11,944 nucleotides of DNA from an uncultured Hyphomicrobiales bacterium (GCA_903891395.1 CAITEM010000209.1:1-11944), one strand, 5' to 3'; numbered from the stretch's first letter, positions 1-7,448 are shown. Notes: generated by a model not told the origin, from the sequence alone. Numbers and translations: made by a program.

Positions 1-1
1 C

Positions 2-436
2 GCGCAGGACGGCGGTCTCGGCATCATCGTCTATAACCGCAAGGAAGGCCGCGCCCTCGGCGAGGTCACCAAATTCCTCGTCTACAACGCCCGCAAGCGT
101 CAGGACGGCGGCGATGCCGCGTCCGCCTATTTCGAGCGTACCGAATGCGTCGCCGGCGTGCAGGACGCGCGATTCCAACAGTTGATGCCCGACTGCATCA
201 ACTGGCTCGGTCTCAAGCGTATCGACCGCTTCGTGTCGATGAGTGACATGAAATATGACGCGCTGGTGTCGCAAGGCATCGAGATCGTCGAACGCGTGCC
301 GATCCCGGACGAACTGGTGCCGGCCGACGCCCATGTCGAAATCGCCGCCAAGAAGGCTGCCGGCTACTACTCGCCGGAAGCGCCGAAGCCGCAAGATCTG
401 ACCGATTCGGTCGGACGTTCGCTCGACAAGTATTGA
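2..436 (+). CDS. URC1-type GTP cyclohydrolase II-like protein, C-terminal part (pyrimidine catabolism)
   Basis: The gene is cut by the left window edge; about 144 residues remain, ending at TGA 434-436. The fragment shows the GTP cyclohydrolase II (RibA) fold signature R-K-E-G-R-A-L-G near its residues 13-20, which in RibA binds the nucleotide and carries a key Arg. A later stretch, I-V-E-R-V-P-I-P, matches the RibA C-terminal region, where E. coli RibA has I-V-E-R-V-P. It differs from riboflavin-pathway RibA in the segment F-E-R-T-E-C-V-A-G-V-Q-D and in the tail A-H-V-E-I-A-A-K-K-A-A-G-Y-Y, which I recognise as typical of the URC1 branch. URC1 acts in the cytoplasm and is thought to open the pyrimidine ring of a uridine nucleotide rather than GTP. 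The next gene encodes URC4 and the one after it uracil phosphoribosyltransferase, so a URC role is much likelier than riboflavin synthesis. The zinc cysteines expected upstream are outside the window. Confidence 0.88.
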   Translation, partial: AQDGGLGIIVYNRKEGRALGEVTKFLVYNARKRQDGGDAASAYFERTECVAGVQDARFQQLMPDCINWLGLKRIDRFVSMSDMKYDALVSQGIEIVERVPIPDELVPADAHVEIAAKKAAGYYSPEAPKPQDLTDSVGRSLDKY

Positions 437-459
437 GCGGCAGGCTGGTGGACATTCGA

Positions 460-1695
460 ATGAAGAACGACACCGCTGCCGCTTTTTCGCTATTGAGTGC
501 CGCGGCGGTGCGCGAACGGGCACAACGCATGCTCGCGCTCAGCCTCGACGACCAATTGGCGAATTTCCGCGTCGATCTTACGCGGCTCGATGAAACGGCG
601 GATCGCGTCATTGCAACAACGCGCACGGCCTATCCCTCGCTCGATGTGCCGTTCCACTCGCGCTGGCGGCATTTTGTCGTTGATGGCGCCGACCGTTTCG
701 ACGCCATCGTCAAAGCCGCGCGCTGGCCGGACGTTGAGGCACGCGCGCGCGCCGCGTTCGATCTGGCGATTATCAGCGTATTTCTTGACGCCGGCGCCGG
801 CACGCAATGGCGTTACGCCGACAAGATCACCGGCAAGAGTGTTGGCCGGTCCGAGGGGCTGGCCTTGGCCAGCCTCGACATGTTTTCGCGCGGCATGTTT
901 TCGGCCCAGCACAATGACCCGTTTCGGGTCGATGCCTCCGTTTTGGCCAAACTAAGCGCACAGCAGTTGCGCGATGGCTTTCAGGTCACCGAGAGCAATC
1001 CGCTGGTCGGCGTCGAAGGCCGCGCCGCGCTGTTGCGCAGCCTCGGCGTGCTCCTTCTGGAGAATACGGGCGTGTTCGCCCGCAACGACGATCCGCGCCC
1101 GGGCGGCCTGTTCGATCACCTCGCCGGCATTGCCGAGAACCGCAATATCGCGGCGCCGGAAATCCTGTCCGAGTTGCTGCATGAATTGGGCACCATCTGG
1201 CCGTCGCGAATTTCGCTCGGCGGCATCCCGCTTGGCGACTGCTGGCGGCATCCGGCGATGACGACACCCGACGCCACCAGCGGCATCGTACCTTTGCATA
1301 AATTGTCGCAATGGCTCGCTTACTCGCTGATCGAGCCATTGCAGCACGCCGGGCTCGGCGTCGGCAATATCGACGGCCTCACGGGGCTCGCCGAATATCG
1401 CAACGGCGGACTGTTTGTCGATGCCGGCGTGCTGGTATTGCGCGACCCGGCCCAGGCCGACCGTCAGCACGACGTCGCTTCGGAGCTGGTCGTCGAATGG
1501 CGATCGTTGACGGTCGCCTTGCTCGACCGGCTCGCCGACAATATCCGCCAGAAGCTGGACATGAATTCGCAAACGCTGCCGCTGGCGAAAATCCTCGAAG
1601 GCGGCACCTGGGCAACCGGCCGCCTGCTCGCCCGCGAGCGCCGCGCCGATGGCTCGCCGCCCATCAAAGTCATCAGCGACGGTACGGTTTTTTAA
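460..1695 (+). CDS. URC4/urg3 family protein (DUF1688), pyrimidine catabolism
   Basis: A 411-residue cytoplasmic protein of the DUF1688 (URC4/urg3) family. Recognisable family stretches are L-L-S-A-A-A-V-R-E-R near residue 11, P-F-H-S-R-W-R-H-F at 64-72, V-F-L-D-A-G-A-G-T-Q-W-R-Y at 107-119 and G-R-S-E-G-L-A-L-A-S-L-D-M-F at 129-142. The length is normal for the family and the gene looks intact. The family is required for uracil use through the URC pathway, where it is thought to process the ring-opened product (ribosylurea-type intermediate); its exact reaction is not something I can read from sequence. Three starts are possible: TTG 433 (overlapping the URC1 stop as TTGA), GTG 448 and ATG 460. 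I chose ATG 460 because the conserved family N-terminus begins just after it and GGTGGA lies about 7 bases upstream. TTG 433 would add nine residues. It sits between URC1 and upp in an apparent operon. Confidence 0.93.
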   Translation: MKNDTAAAFSLLSAAAVRERAQRMLALSLDDQLANFRVDLTRLDETADRVIATTRTAYPSLDVPFHSRWRHFVVDGADRFDAIVKAARWPDVEARARAAFDLAIISVFLDAGAGTQWRYADKITGKSVGRSEGLALASLDMFSRGMFSAQHNDPFRVDASVLAKLSAQQLRDGFQVTESNPLVGVEGRAALLRSLGVLLLENTGVFARNDDPRPGGLFDHLAGIAENRNIAAPEILSELLHELGTIWPSRISLGGIPLGDCWRHPAMTTPDATSGIVPLHKLSQWLAYSLIEPLQHAGLGVGNIDGLTGLAEYRNGGLFVDAGVLVLRDPAQADRQHDVASELVVEWRSLTVALLDRLADNIRQKLDMNSQTLPLAKILEGGTWATGRLLARERRADGSPPIKVISDGTVF

Positions 1696-1708
1696 CGTCA
1701 AACACTTT

Positions 1709-1714
1709 GAGGAG
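1709..1714 (+). promoter_or_regulatory. Ribosome binding site of upp
   Basis: GAGGAG lies 6 bases before ATG 1721. It settles the start of uracil phosphoribosyltransferase: the open frame continues upstream to 1649, but that stretch overlaps the end of URC4 and is not family-like. Confidence 0.8.
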
Positions 1715-1720
1715 CCGATC

Positions 1721-2350
1721 ATGGAAGGCGTCACAGTCGTCGATCACCCGCTGGTGCAGCACAAGCTGACGCTGATCCGCGACAAGAAGCGTTCGACCAA
1801 GTCATTCCGCGAACTGTTGAACGAGATCGGCACACTGCTCTGTTACGAAGTGACGCGCGACCTGCCGCTCACCGACGTGCAGATCGAGACCCCCGTGGCG
1901 CCGATGACAGGCAAGGAAATCGCCGGCAAGAAACTGGTGTTCGCGCCGATCCTGCGGGCCGGGCTTTCCTTCGTCGAAGGCATGATCGCGTTGGTACCCT
2001 CCGCGCGTATCGCCCATATCGGGCTCTATCGCGACCCGGTGACCTTCGTGGCCGTCGAGTACTTCTTCAAAGCACCGGTCAATCTTGACGACCGCCTAGT
2101 CATCGTCATCGACCCGATGCTGGCGACCGCGAACACCGCCGTCGCGGCAATCGACCGCATCAAGGAACGCGGCGCCAAGGAAATCCGTTTCGTCTGCCTG
2201 CTGGCGGCGCCGGAAGGCATCGAGCGGTTGCGCGGTCACCACCCCGACGTTCCAATCTGGACCGCCGCGATCGACGAGAGGCTGGACGAGCATGCCTACA
2301 TCGTCCCCGGCCTGGGCGACGCCGGCGACCGCGCTTACGGCACAAAGTAA
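1721..2350 (+). CDS. upp: Uracil phosphoribosyltransferase
   Basis: A 209-residue cytoplasmic enzyme that joins uracil to PRPP to give UMP and pyrophosphate. Length and all family blocks match UPRTase: the P-I-L-R-A-G-L segment at 76-82, the PRPP-binding D-P-M-L-A-T loop at 131-136, and the uracil-binding C-terminus Y-I-V-P-G-L-G-D-A-G-D-R at 193-204 followed by Y-G-T. The PRPP loop continues A-N-T-A, where the usual form is G-G-S-A or G-N-S-A, so a normally conserved Gly is Ala137 here. Start ATG 1721 is fixed by GAGGAG at 1709-1714. The gene follows URC4 by 25 bases. In the URC route UPRTase is the entry step that makes the nucleotide substrate for ring opening, so it probably serves catabolism as well as salvage. 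It converges with the ABC binding-protein gene, with only three bases between the two stops. Confidence 0.96.
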   Translation: MEGVTVVDHPLVQHKLTLIRDKKRSTKSFRELLNEIGTLLCYEVTRDLPLTDVQIETPVAPMTGKEIAGKKLVFAPILRAGLSFVEGMIALVPSARIAHIGLYRDPVTFVAVEYFFKAPVNLDDRLVIVIDPMLATANTAVAAIDRIKERGAKEIRFVCLLAAPEGIERLRGHHPDVPIWTAAIDERLDEHAYIVPGLGDAGDRAYGTK

Positions 2351-2353
2351 CGG

Positions 2354-3334
2354 CTATTTCGGCAAGAGCTCGTTGGTGAAGGTCGTCGGGAAGTTCACGT
2401 CCTGTGGGCCCGTTGGCTGCAAATAAGCGAACGTGGCGCGCGCCTGCGCCTCCGTCATTTTGCCGTCCTTGGTCCATATCTGGCTAACGATATCGTAGGC
2501 CAGATCGTTGGTCTCGGGCGCCATTGACGGGTATTCCAGCGCCATCAACGCCTTGCCGTGCTTCGGATCGCTCTTCAGGATCTTCACCGCGTCAGCGAAG
2601 GCAGCCGCGACTTTCCGCAGCAGTTCCGGCTTCTGCTTGATGTTGTCGGGATGGGTCGCCAACACCATGAACAGAATGTCGCGTACTTCGGGCACCTCGC
2701 CATTCATCATGTTGAGGAAGATACGGCCCTTGCCGGCCTGCTGCACCAGAACGCCGGCGGGCTCGAACGGCAGCGCCGCGTCGATCAGATCGCGTTGAAA
2801 CGCCGCGACGTATGATGGCGCTTCGGCGCCGAGATAGACCGACGTGATGTCGCCGGGCAGCGTCAGACCGTATTTCTTCGCCAGCACACCGAGCATCTTT
2901 TCACCGGAGCCACCCGCCGACGGCATCGCGACCCGCATACCCTTGAGGCGCTTGATCTTGTCTTCGACGCTGAGCTTCTCGGCACCCTCCATCAGCTTGT
3001 CGTTGCCGATGACATTGTTGACCGGCCGGTTGGCGATGTTGAAGAAGGCGACAACCTGCTTGCCCTGCACCGCGGAGGTCAGGATGTGCTCATAGCTGAC
3101 CACCGCAACATCCGCCTGTTTGGTGAGCGCGGCCTGCAAAGCCAAAGGCCCACCCTGAACGAATGAAATGTCCGCTTCGAGGCCGTATTTCTCGAACAGC
3201 TTCTCGCGCTTGGCGACGTAAAGCGCGCCCGAATAATAGCCGTGCCCGATATTGGTGATCTTGACGGTCTCCGCGCAGGCCGACCACGACAGCAACGCGG
3301 ACGCGACGACTACCGACGATTTCAGGAATTTCAT
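2354..3334 (-). CDS. ABC transporter periplasmic substrate-binding protein (NMT1/SsuA-like)
   Basis: A 326-residue exported protein. It opens with a Sec signal peptide: Lys residues at 2 and 5, a hydrophobic core at about 7-18, and an A-C-A cleavage site giving a mature N-terminus near residue 22. The mature part has the pattern of the NMT1/THI5-like / SsuA-TauA class: V-K-I-T-N-I-G at the first strand, a Y-V-A-K-R-E-K-L-F-E-K-Y-G-L helix at 39-52, Q-G-G-P-L-A-L-Q-A-A-L near 60-70 and a domain-two start K-G-M-R-V-A-M-P. Known members bind sulfonates, taurine, nitrate, aromatic acids, purine-like compounds or thiamine precursors, and sequence alone does not say which here. The start is ATG 3334, with GGAGGAG (complement at 3341-3347) just upstream; 19 further in-frame codons upstream lack a binding site. 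It is the last gene of the SDR-SDR-ATPase-permease-SBP unit, 35 bases after the permease. Confidence 0.9.
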   Translation of the reverse strand: MKFLKSSVVVASALLSWSACAETVKITNIGHGYYSGALYVAKREKLFEKYGLEADISFVQGGPLALQAALTKQADVAVVSYEHILTSAVQGKQVVAFFNIANRPVNNVIGNDKLMEGAEKLSVEDKIKRLKGMRVAMPSAGGSGEKMLGVLAKKYGLTLPGDITSVYLGAEAPSYVAAFQRDLIDAALPFEPAGVLVQQAGKGRIFLNMMNGEVPEVRDILFMVLATHPDNIKQKPELLRKVAAAFADAVKILKSDPKHGKALMALEYPSMAPETNDLAYDIVSQIWTKDGKMTEAQARATFAYLQPTGPQDVNFPTTFTNELLPK

Positions 3335-3340
3335 GACGCA

Positions 3341-3347
3341 CTCCTCC
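3341..3347 (-). promoter_or_regulatory. Strong ribosome binding site of the binding-protein gene
   Basis: GGAGGAG on the minus strand lies 6 bases before ATG 3334. It fits a binding protein, which usually needs higher expression than its transporter. The A-rich stretch just upstream, in the gap after the permease stop, would leave the site unstructured. Confidence 0.7.
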
Positions 3348-3369
3348 GGGATATTTGTTGTTTTTGTCG

Positions 3370-4182
3370 TCAACGGCTTACGATCCGCCAACCTTCCATG
3401 CGATTTTGAACGATATCGACCACGAAGTTAAGAACCATCGCCAGCAGGGCGATGACGATCAGCACCGCGAACACGCCGGCGGTATCGAACTGCGCGCCGG
3501 AAAATTGCACCAGATAGCCAAGACCGCGGTTGGACGCGATCATTTCGCCCAGAACGGCGCCGATCAAGGCATAGGGAACCGACACGCGAAGCCCCGCGAA
3601 CAGCCAGGACAAAGCCGACGGCACAATGACCTTGGTCACGACCTGCATCCGTGTCGCGCGCATCAGCCGCGCGCCGTCGATCAGGTCCTGATCGACCTGC
3701 CGAACGCCGGCAAAGGTATTGAGGAACACCAGAAAGAGTACGAGCGAGGCCGCCAGCGCGACCTTGGATTCGATACCGAGGCCGAACCACAGAACGAACA
3801 GCGGCGCCAAAGCGACTTTGGGGAGGGCGTTGAGTGCATTCAGGTACGGATTCAACAGCCGGCTGGCAAACTTGGAGATACCAAGCCAGATGCCGAGCAC
3901 CGCGCCAATCACCGCGCCGATGATAAAGCCGAGCATGGTGGCGTAGACCGTTGCCCAGAGATGAATGAAGATCGAGCCGTCGAGCGTCCAGCCGATCAGA
4001 CGGCGGCCGACGTCGAGCGGGTTCGAGATGAAGAAATTATCGACCAGCCGGCCTGATACGCCCTGCCAGGTGAGCAGGATCGCGATCCCGAGCGCGGCCT
4101 GGCACAGCACCATGATGGTGTTGCCGGTACGCGCGGACATCTCGAGCGCGGCGATATCGAGCTGGTCGTTAGGCGCCGTCAA
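3370..4182 (-). CDS. ABC transporter permease (SsuC/TauC-like)
   Basis: A 270-residue inner-membrane protein with about six hydrophobic segments, near residues 22-40, 78-101, 117-133, 139-157, 197-219 and 237-258. The cytoplasmic coupling (EAA) loop is visible at about 166-190: D-L-I-D-G-A-R-L-M-R-A-T, then V-I-V-P-S-A-L. This is typical of the BPD_transp_1 / SsuC-TauC class that pairs with NMT1/SsuA binding proteins. No ATG lies at the expected place. The best start is TTG 4182, which overlaps the ATPase stop as TTGA and has AGGAGGAG five bases upstream. ATG 4140 is an alternative that would remove 14 residues before the first membrane segment. It probably works as a homodimer with the ATPase encoded just upstream. 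Confidence 0.9.
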   Translation of the reverse strand: MTAPNDQLDIAALEMSARTGNTIMVLCQAALGIAILLTWQGVSGRLVDNFFISNPLDVGRRLIGWTLDGSIFIHLWATVYATMLGFIIGAVIGAVLGIWLGISKFASRLLNPYLNALNALPKVALAPLFVLWFGLGIESKVALAASLVLFLVFLNTFAGVRQVDQDLIDGARLMRATRMQVVTKVIVPSALSWLFAGLRVSVPYALIGAVLGEMIASNRGLGYLVQFSGAQFDTAGVFAVLIVIALLAMVLNFVVDIVQNRMEGWRIVSR

Positions 4183-4958
4183 ACCCGCTCCTCCTGGTAT
4201 TCGACCCGCAGACGTTCCCACAGCGCGTCGTAGAGTTCCTTGAACTCGTTTGTAAAACGTACATTGAGAACGTCGCGCGGCCGCGGCAACGGAATCTTCT
4301 GTTCCAGCGCAATCATCGCCGGACGGCGCGTGCAGACAATTACACGGTCGGCCAAGGTGACGGCTTCCATGAGGTCGTGCGTGACGAACACGACCGTCTG
4401 CCCATTTTCGGCCGCAAGCCGCAGCAGCAATTCATGCATCACCAGCTTGAGCTGAGCGTCGAGCGCGGCAAATGGCTCGTCCAGTAGCGCGGTTTCCGCG
4501 CCGTACAGCATCATGCGGGCGAGACAGGCGCGCTTGCGCATGCCGCCCGATAACTCGGTGGGAAAGCGCGTCTCGAAGCCGTCGAGGCCAACCTGCTTCA
4601 TCACCGTATCCGCGCGCATCTCGCGCTCGGCTTTATCGACGCCGGCAAGTTCGAGCGGAAAGGCGATATTGTCGCGCACACTGCGCCACGGCAGCAAGTT
4701 GTCCTTTTGCGTCATGTAGCCGACGTCGGTATTGACGTCGATGACGGCCGAGCCTTTGTAAACCACGCGGCCTTTGCTCGGCATGTAGAGACCGGCAATC
4801 ATATTCAGCAGCGTCGACTTGCCGCACCCGCTCGGGCCGATAATCGCAACGATCTCACGTTTCTCGATCGTCAGATTGAAATCGCGCAACGCCTCGACGA
4901 CGCTGTCGCCGCGCCGGAACCCTTTCGAAACGTGCTGGATTTCGATCATGCCGGTCAT
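4179..4958 (-). CDS. ABC transporter ATP-binding protein (SsuB/TauB-like)
   Basis: A 259-residue cytoplasmic ATPase that powers the importer. All nucleotide-binding motifs are intact: Walker A G-P-S-G-C-G-K-S-T at 41-49, Q-loop Gln84 in Y-M-T-Q-K-D-N-L-L-P-W, signature L-S-G-G-M-R-K-R at 136-143, Walker B T-A-L-L-D-E at 156-161 with Glu161 as the catalytic base, D-loop A-A-L-D, and switch His194 in F-V-T-H-D. The L-L-P-W Q-loop and the length match the nitrate/sulfonate/taurine class, in agreement with its permease and binding protein. ATG 4958 shares one base with the stop of the upstream SDR (TGATG), and the 3' end overlaps the permease start, so translation is probably coupled along the operon. 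Confidence 0.95.
   Translation of the reverse strand: MTGMIEIQHVSKGFRRGDSVVEALRDFNLTIEKREIVAIIGPSGCGKSTLLNMIAGLYMPSKGRVVYKGSAVIDVNTDVGYMTQKDNLLPWRSVRDNIAFPLELAGVDKAEREMRADTVMKQVGLDGFETRFPTELSGGMRKRACLARMMLYGAETALLDEPFAALDAQLKLVMHELLLRLAAENGQTVVFVTHDLMEAVTLADRVIVCTRRPAMIALEQKIPLPRPRDVLNVRFTNEFKELYDALWERLRVEYQEERV
4188..4195 (-). promoter_or_regulatory. Ribosome binding site deciding the TTG start of the permease
   Basis: AGGAGGAG on the minus strand, inside the last codons of the ATPase gene, lies five bases before TTG 4182. Together with the TTGA stop/start overlap it indicates translational coupling and a rare TTG start. Confidence 0.65.
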
Positions 4959-5737
4959 CAGAAGATCGAGCGCTGGTGGCCGCCATCGACATCGATATTG
5001 GCGCCCACCATGAAGGCTGCGCGCTCCGACGCCACGAAGGCGACGGCGTTGGCGATGTCATCGGGCGTGCCCCAGCGGCCGAGCGGCACCTCGGCGCCCC
5101 ACTTGGATTCCTGCTGCTCCAGGCTGCGGCCGTAATAGACCTCATTGTAGAGATGACCCAGTGCATCCGTGAGCGGGGACTTGATCCGGCTCGGGCACAC
5201 CGCGTTGACCAGGATGTTGTCGCGCGCCAGATCGTCCGACAGCGATTTGACGAAAGCGTGCTGCGCGGCGTTGCTGATGGCCGAAGCGATGCCATTGGCT
5301 TGCGGCACCTTGCCGGCCTGCCCGATGATGACGATAAAACGTCCGCCGCCCTGCTTGCGCATGTGCGGCGTGACGCATTTCGCCAATTCCCAAGCACCGA
5401 TCACTTTGGTTTCGATATGGCGCAGCAGCGCCGAGGTCTCGACGTCTTCCATGCGGCCCGGTAGATGCGTACCGGCATTGCTGACGACGATATCGATGCG
5501 GCCAAACGCCGCGACAACGTCATCGACGAGCTTTGCGACCTGAGCGGGTTCGCGCACGTCGCCGCTGAAGGCACGGGCGGTCGCGATGTTGGCGACTGCG
5601 GCGTCTAGCTTGATCTTGTCACGCCCGGCGATGGCCACCTTGCAGCCTTCCGCCGCCAGCTTCGCGGCAATGGCCAAGCCGATGCCGCTGCTGCCGCCGG
5701 TGACGAGCGCTACCTTGTTGGTGAGTCCGAGGTCCAT
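4958..5737 (-). CDS. SDR family protein with altered catalytic tetrad (SDR A)
   Basis: A 259-residue short-chain dehydrogenase/reductase of classical size. The cofactor site is intact: T-G-G-S-S-G-I-G at 13-20 and S-N-A-G at 86-89. The C-terminal G-R-W-G-T-P-D-D-I-A block and V-D-G-G are also present. Aligned by eye with E. coli FabG, the active site is not classical: the tetrad Asn is Lys111, the catalytic Ser is Gly139, Tyr is Ser152 and Lys is Asn156 (segment S-A-I-S-N-A-A). The two other SDRs in this window have the same set. The substrate cannot be read from the sequence. It may be an oxidoreductase with a different mechanism, a lyase or isomerase, or a binding/regulatory protein. ATG 5737 follows the stop of the upstream SDR by 8 bases, with a modest AGGG ahead of it, and the 3' end overlaps the ATPase gene by one base. 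Confidence 0.9.
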   Translation of the reverse strand: MDLGLTNKVALVTGGSSGIGLAIAAKLAAEGCKVAIAGRDKIKLDAAVANIATARAFSGDVREPAQVAKLVDDVVAAFGRIDIVVSNAGTHLPGRMEDVETSALLRHIETKVIGAWELAKCVTPHMRKQGGGRFIVIIGQAGKVPQANGIASAISNAAQHAFVKSLSDDLARDNILVNAVCPSRIKSPLTDALGHLYNEVYYGRSLEQQESKWGAEVPLGRWGTPDDIANAVAFVASERAAFMVGANIDVDGGHQRSIF

Positions 5738-5745
5738 GGAATGCC

Positions 5746-6552
5746 CTACCCGAACACGTAGCGGTGATATCCGCCGTCAATGCTGACAGAACTGCCGGCG
5801 ACGAAATTCGCGGCATCGGACACCAGAAACGACACCAGATCGGCGACCTCTTCCGGCGTACCGGTGCGGCCGAGCGGATTGGAGCGCGAGAACCCGCCTG
5901 CCGCGGTCGCGCGATCGACCTTGCGCTCGCGCACCTCCTTGTCGATCAGCGACGCCAGCAGTTCGGACTCGATATATTGCGGGCACACCGCATTGACGCG
6001 AATGTTGTCGCGGGCGACCGCGTCGGCCACCGACTTGGTCAACGCCATGCAGGCGGCATTGGTCACACCGGACGGAAAGCGGTCGGGGTGCGGATGCCGC
6101 GCCGCCTGCCCGATGATGTTGACGATGCGGCCGTCTTTCTGGCCGCGCATGATCGGCAGCACAGCCTGGATCATGGCAAAGAAACCGAACACTTTGTCGC
6201 GCAACTGGCGCTCGAGAATATCGAGCGTTGTCGTATCCACGGTGCCGCGGAGATGCGTGCCCGCGTTGTTGACCAATATGTCGATTCTACCAAAGGTCTT
6301 GTGCGCTTTTGTCACGAAGTTACGCACGGCACCTTCATCGGTGACGTCGGTCGGCACGCCGATGACGCAATCTCCGATTGAGTCACTTTTGCCATGTGAA
6401 AGCTCGTCCACAGCGGCGCGCAAACGCACACTGTCCCGCGCGCAAATCGCAACGCAGCAGCCTTCGTCGATCAGCGATTGGGCCACCGCCTTGCCGATTC
6501 CGCGCGATGCGCCCGTAATCAAGGCGACTTTGCCACGAAGGCCGAGATCCAT
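5746..6552 (-). CDS. SDR family protein with altered catalytic tetrad (SDR B)
   Basis: A 268-residue SDR that is the first gene of the leftward operon. The Rossmann motif T-G-A-S-R-G-I-G at 13-20, N-N-A-G at 95-98, the block N-P-L-G-R-T-G-T-P-E-E-V-A near 225-237 and I-D-G-G at 258-261 are all standard. The catalytic places are changed as in its neighbours: Lys120 for Asn, Gly148 for Ser, Ser161 for Tyr and Asn165 for Lys. The N-terminus M-D-L-G-L is shared with SDR A, and the pair resemble each other enough to suggest duplication. The start at ATG 6552 is supported by the purine run GAGGGGGAGGG directly before it. The adjacent importer suggests the protein acts on an imported compound; whether it reduces, oxidises or rearranges it is unknown. 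Confidence 0.9.
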   Translation of the reverse strand: MDLGLRGKVALITGASRGIGKAVAQSLIDEGCCVAICARDSVRLRAAVDELSHGKSDSIGDCVIGVPTDVTDEGAVRNFVTKAHKTFGRIDILVNNAGTHLRGTVDTTTLDILERQLRDKVFGFFAMIQAVLPIMRGQKDGRIVNIIGQAARHPHPDRFPSGVTNAACMALTKSVADAVARDNIRVNAVCPQYIESELLASLIDKEVRERKVDRATAAGGFSRSNPLGRTGTPEEVADLVSFLVSDAANFVAGSSVSIDGGYHRYVFG

Positions 6553-6653
6553 CCCTCCCCCTCGCTTTTCTTATGATGTATGAGGTTGGCCGAATACTCT
6601 ATTGATGGGTCAAAGGCGTCAAGCCGAAGAACGAGCAAGGGAAGGAACGAGAG
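6553..6653. promoter_or_regulatory. Divergent intergenic region, probable back-to-back promoters
   Basis: This 101-base gap separates the start of SDR B (leftward) from the start of SDR C (rightward) and is less GC-rich than the genes, especially at about 6567-6606. Both operons must be transcribed from here or from within it, so one regulator could control both. A minus-strand TTGACC (complement at 6608-6613) is a possible -35 element, but I find no good -10 at the right distance and no clear inverted-repeat operator. AAGGAA at about 6642-6647 is the ribosome binding site for SDR C. Confidence 0.5.
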
Positions 6654-7448
6654 ATGGATTTAGGCATCAAGGGTAAGCGCGCGATCGTCACCGGCGGCGG
6701 TAGTGGTATAGGCTTCGAGACCGCGCGGCAGTTTCTCGAGGAAGGCGTGCGCGTTCTGATTGCGGGCCGCACACTCGACAAGATCAATAAGGCGCGCGAC
6801 GAACTGGCCAAGAAGACCGGCGGCGAAGTTCACGCCGTGCAAGTCGACATGCGCAACGAAGCCGACATTAAGCGCATGGTGGACACCGCGAAAGAAAAAC
6901 TCGGCGGCGTCGACATTCTCATCAACAACGCCGGCACGATGTATTCCGGCCGCTTCGCCGCGCTCAAGGACGACGAACTCAAGAACCAGTTCGAAACCAA
7001 GCTGTTCGGCTTCATGCGCGCCATCCGTCTCGTCTATCCGATGATGGCGGCGCAGAAGTGGGGCCGCATCGTCAACACCATCGGCGGCGCCGGCAAGGAG
7101 CCGGACCCGTATATGTTCGGCAGCGCCATGACCAACAGCGCATTGTTGAACATGACCAAGTCACTGTCGGAAGAGTTCGGGCCCGACAATGTTCTGGTCA
7201 ACGCCATCTGCCCGGGCTGGGTCGCGACCAATCTCTGGGTGCAGAACACCGAAGGGCTCAAGAAGGAACTCAACGTGACGAGCGAAGAGGAAGCCCGCAA
7301 GCTCGCCGCCAAGAAGAACTCGTTGGGCCGCATGGGCAAGCCGGAAGAACTGGCCAACGCCAGCGTGTTCCTGTGCTCGGAACGCGCCAGCTACATCACC
7401 GGCGTCTCGCTCAATCTCGATGGCGGCCGGCTCAAAGGATTGTGGTAG
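6654..7448 (+). CDS. SDR family protein with altered catalytic tetrad (SDR C)
   Basis: A 264-residue SDR divergent from the other two. Cofactor motif T-G-G-G-S-G-I-G is at 13-20 and N-N-A-G at 91-94; the later block S-L-G-R-M-G-K-P-E-E-L-A and L-D-G-G near the C-terminus are standard. The tetrad is replaced by Lys116, Gly144, Ser157 and Asn161 at the Asn, Ser, Tyr and Lys places. The shared N-terminus M-D-L-G and the same four substitutions put it in one subfamily with SDR A and B, though it is more distant from them than they are from each other. ATG 6654 has AAGGAA about 7 bases upstream. The metallo-hydrolase gene follows after 30 bases, so the two products probably act on the same compound or its product. 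Substrate unknown. Confidence 0.91.
   Translation: MDLGIKGKRAIVTGGGSGIGFETARQFLEEGVRVLIAGRTLDKINKARDELAKKTGGEVHAVQVDMRNEADIKRMVDTAKEKLGGVDILINNAGTMYSGRFAALKDDELKNQFETKLFGFMRAIRLVYPMMAAQKWGRIVNTIGGAGKEPDPYMFGSAMTNSALLNMTKSLSEEFGPDNVLVNAICPGWVATNLWVQNTEGLKKELNVTSEEEARKLAAKKNSLGRMGKPEELANASVFLCSERASYITGVSLNLDGGRLKGLW

Noticed and set aside
2..436. Riboflavin-pathway ribA
   Set aside because: The general fold matches, but the URC1-type segments and the URC4 and upp neighbours point to pyrimidine catabolism.
5764..6583. Two open frames of over 200 codons on the + strand opposite SDR B
   Set aside because: Both are antisense to an intact, well-recognised SDR and show no family motifs.
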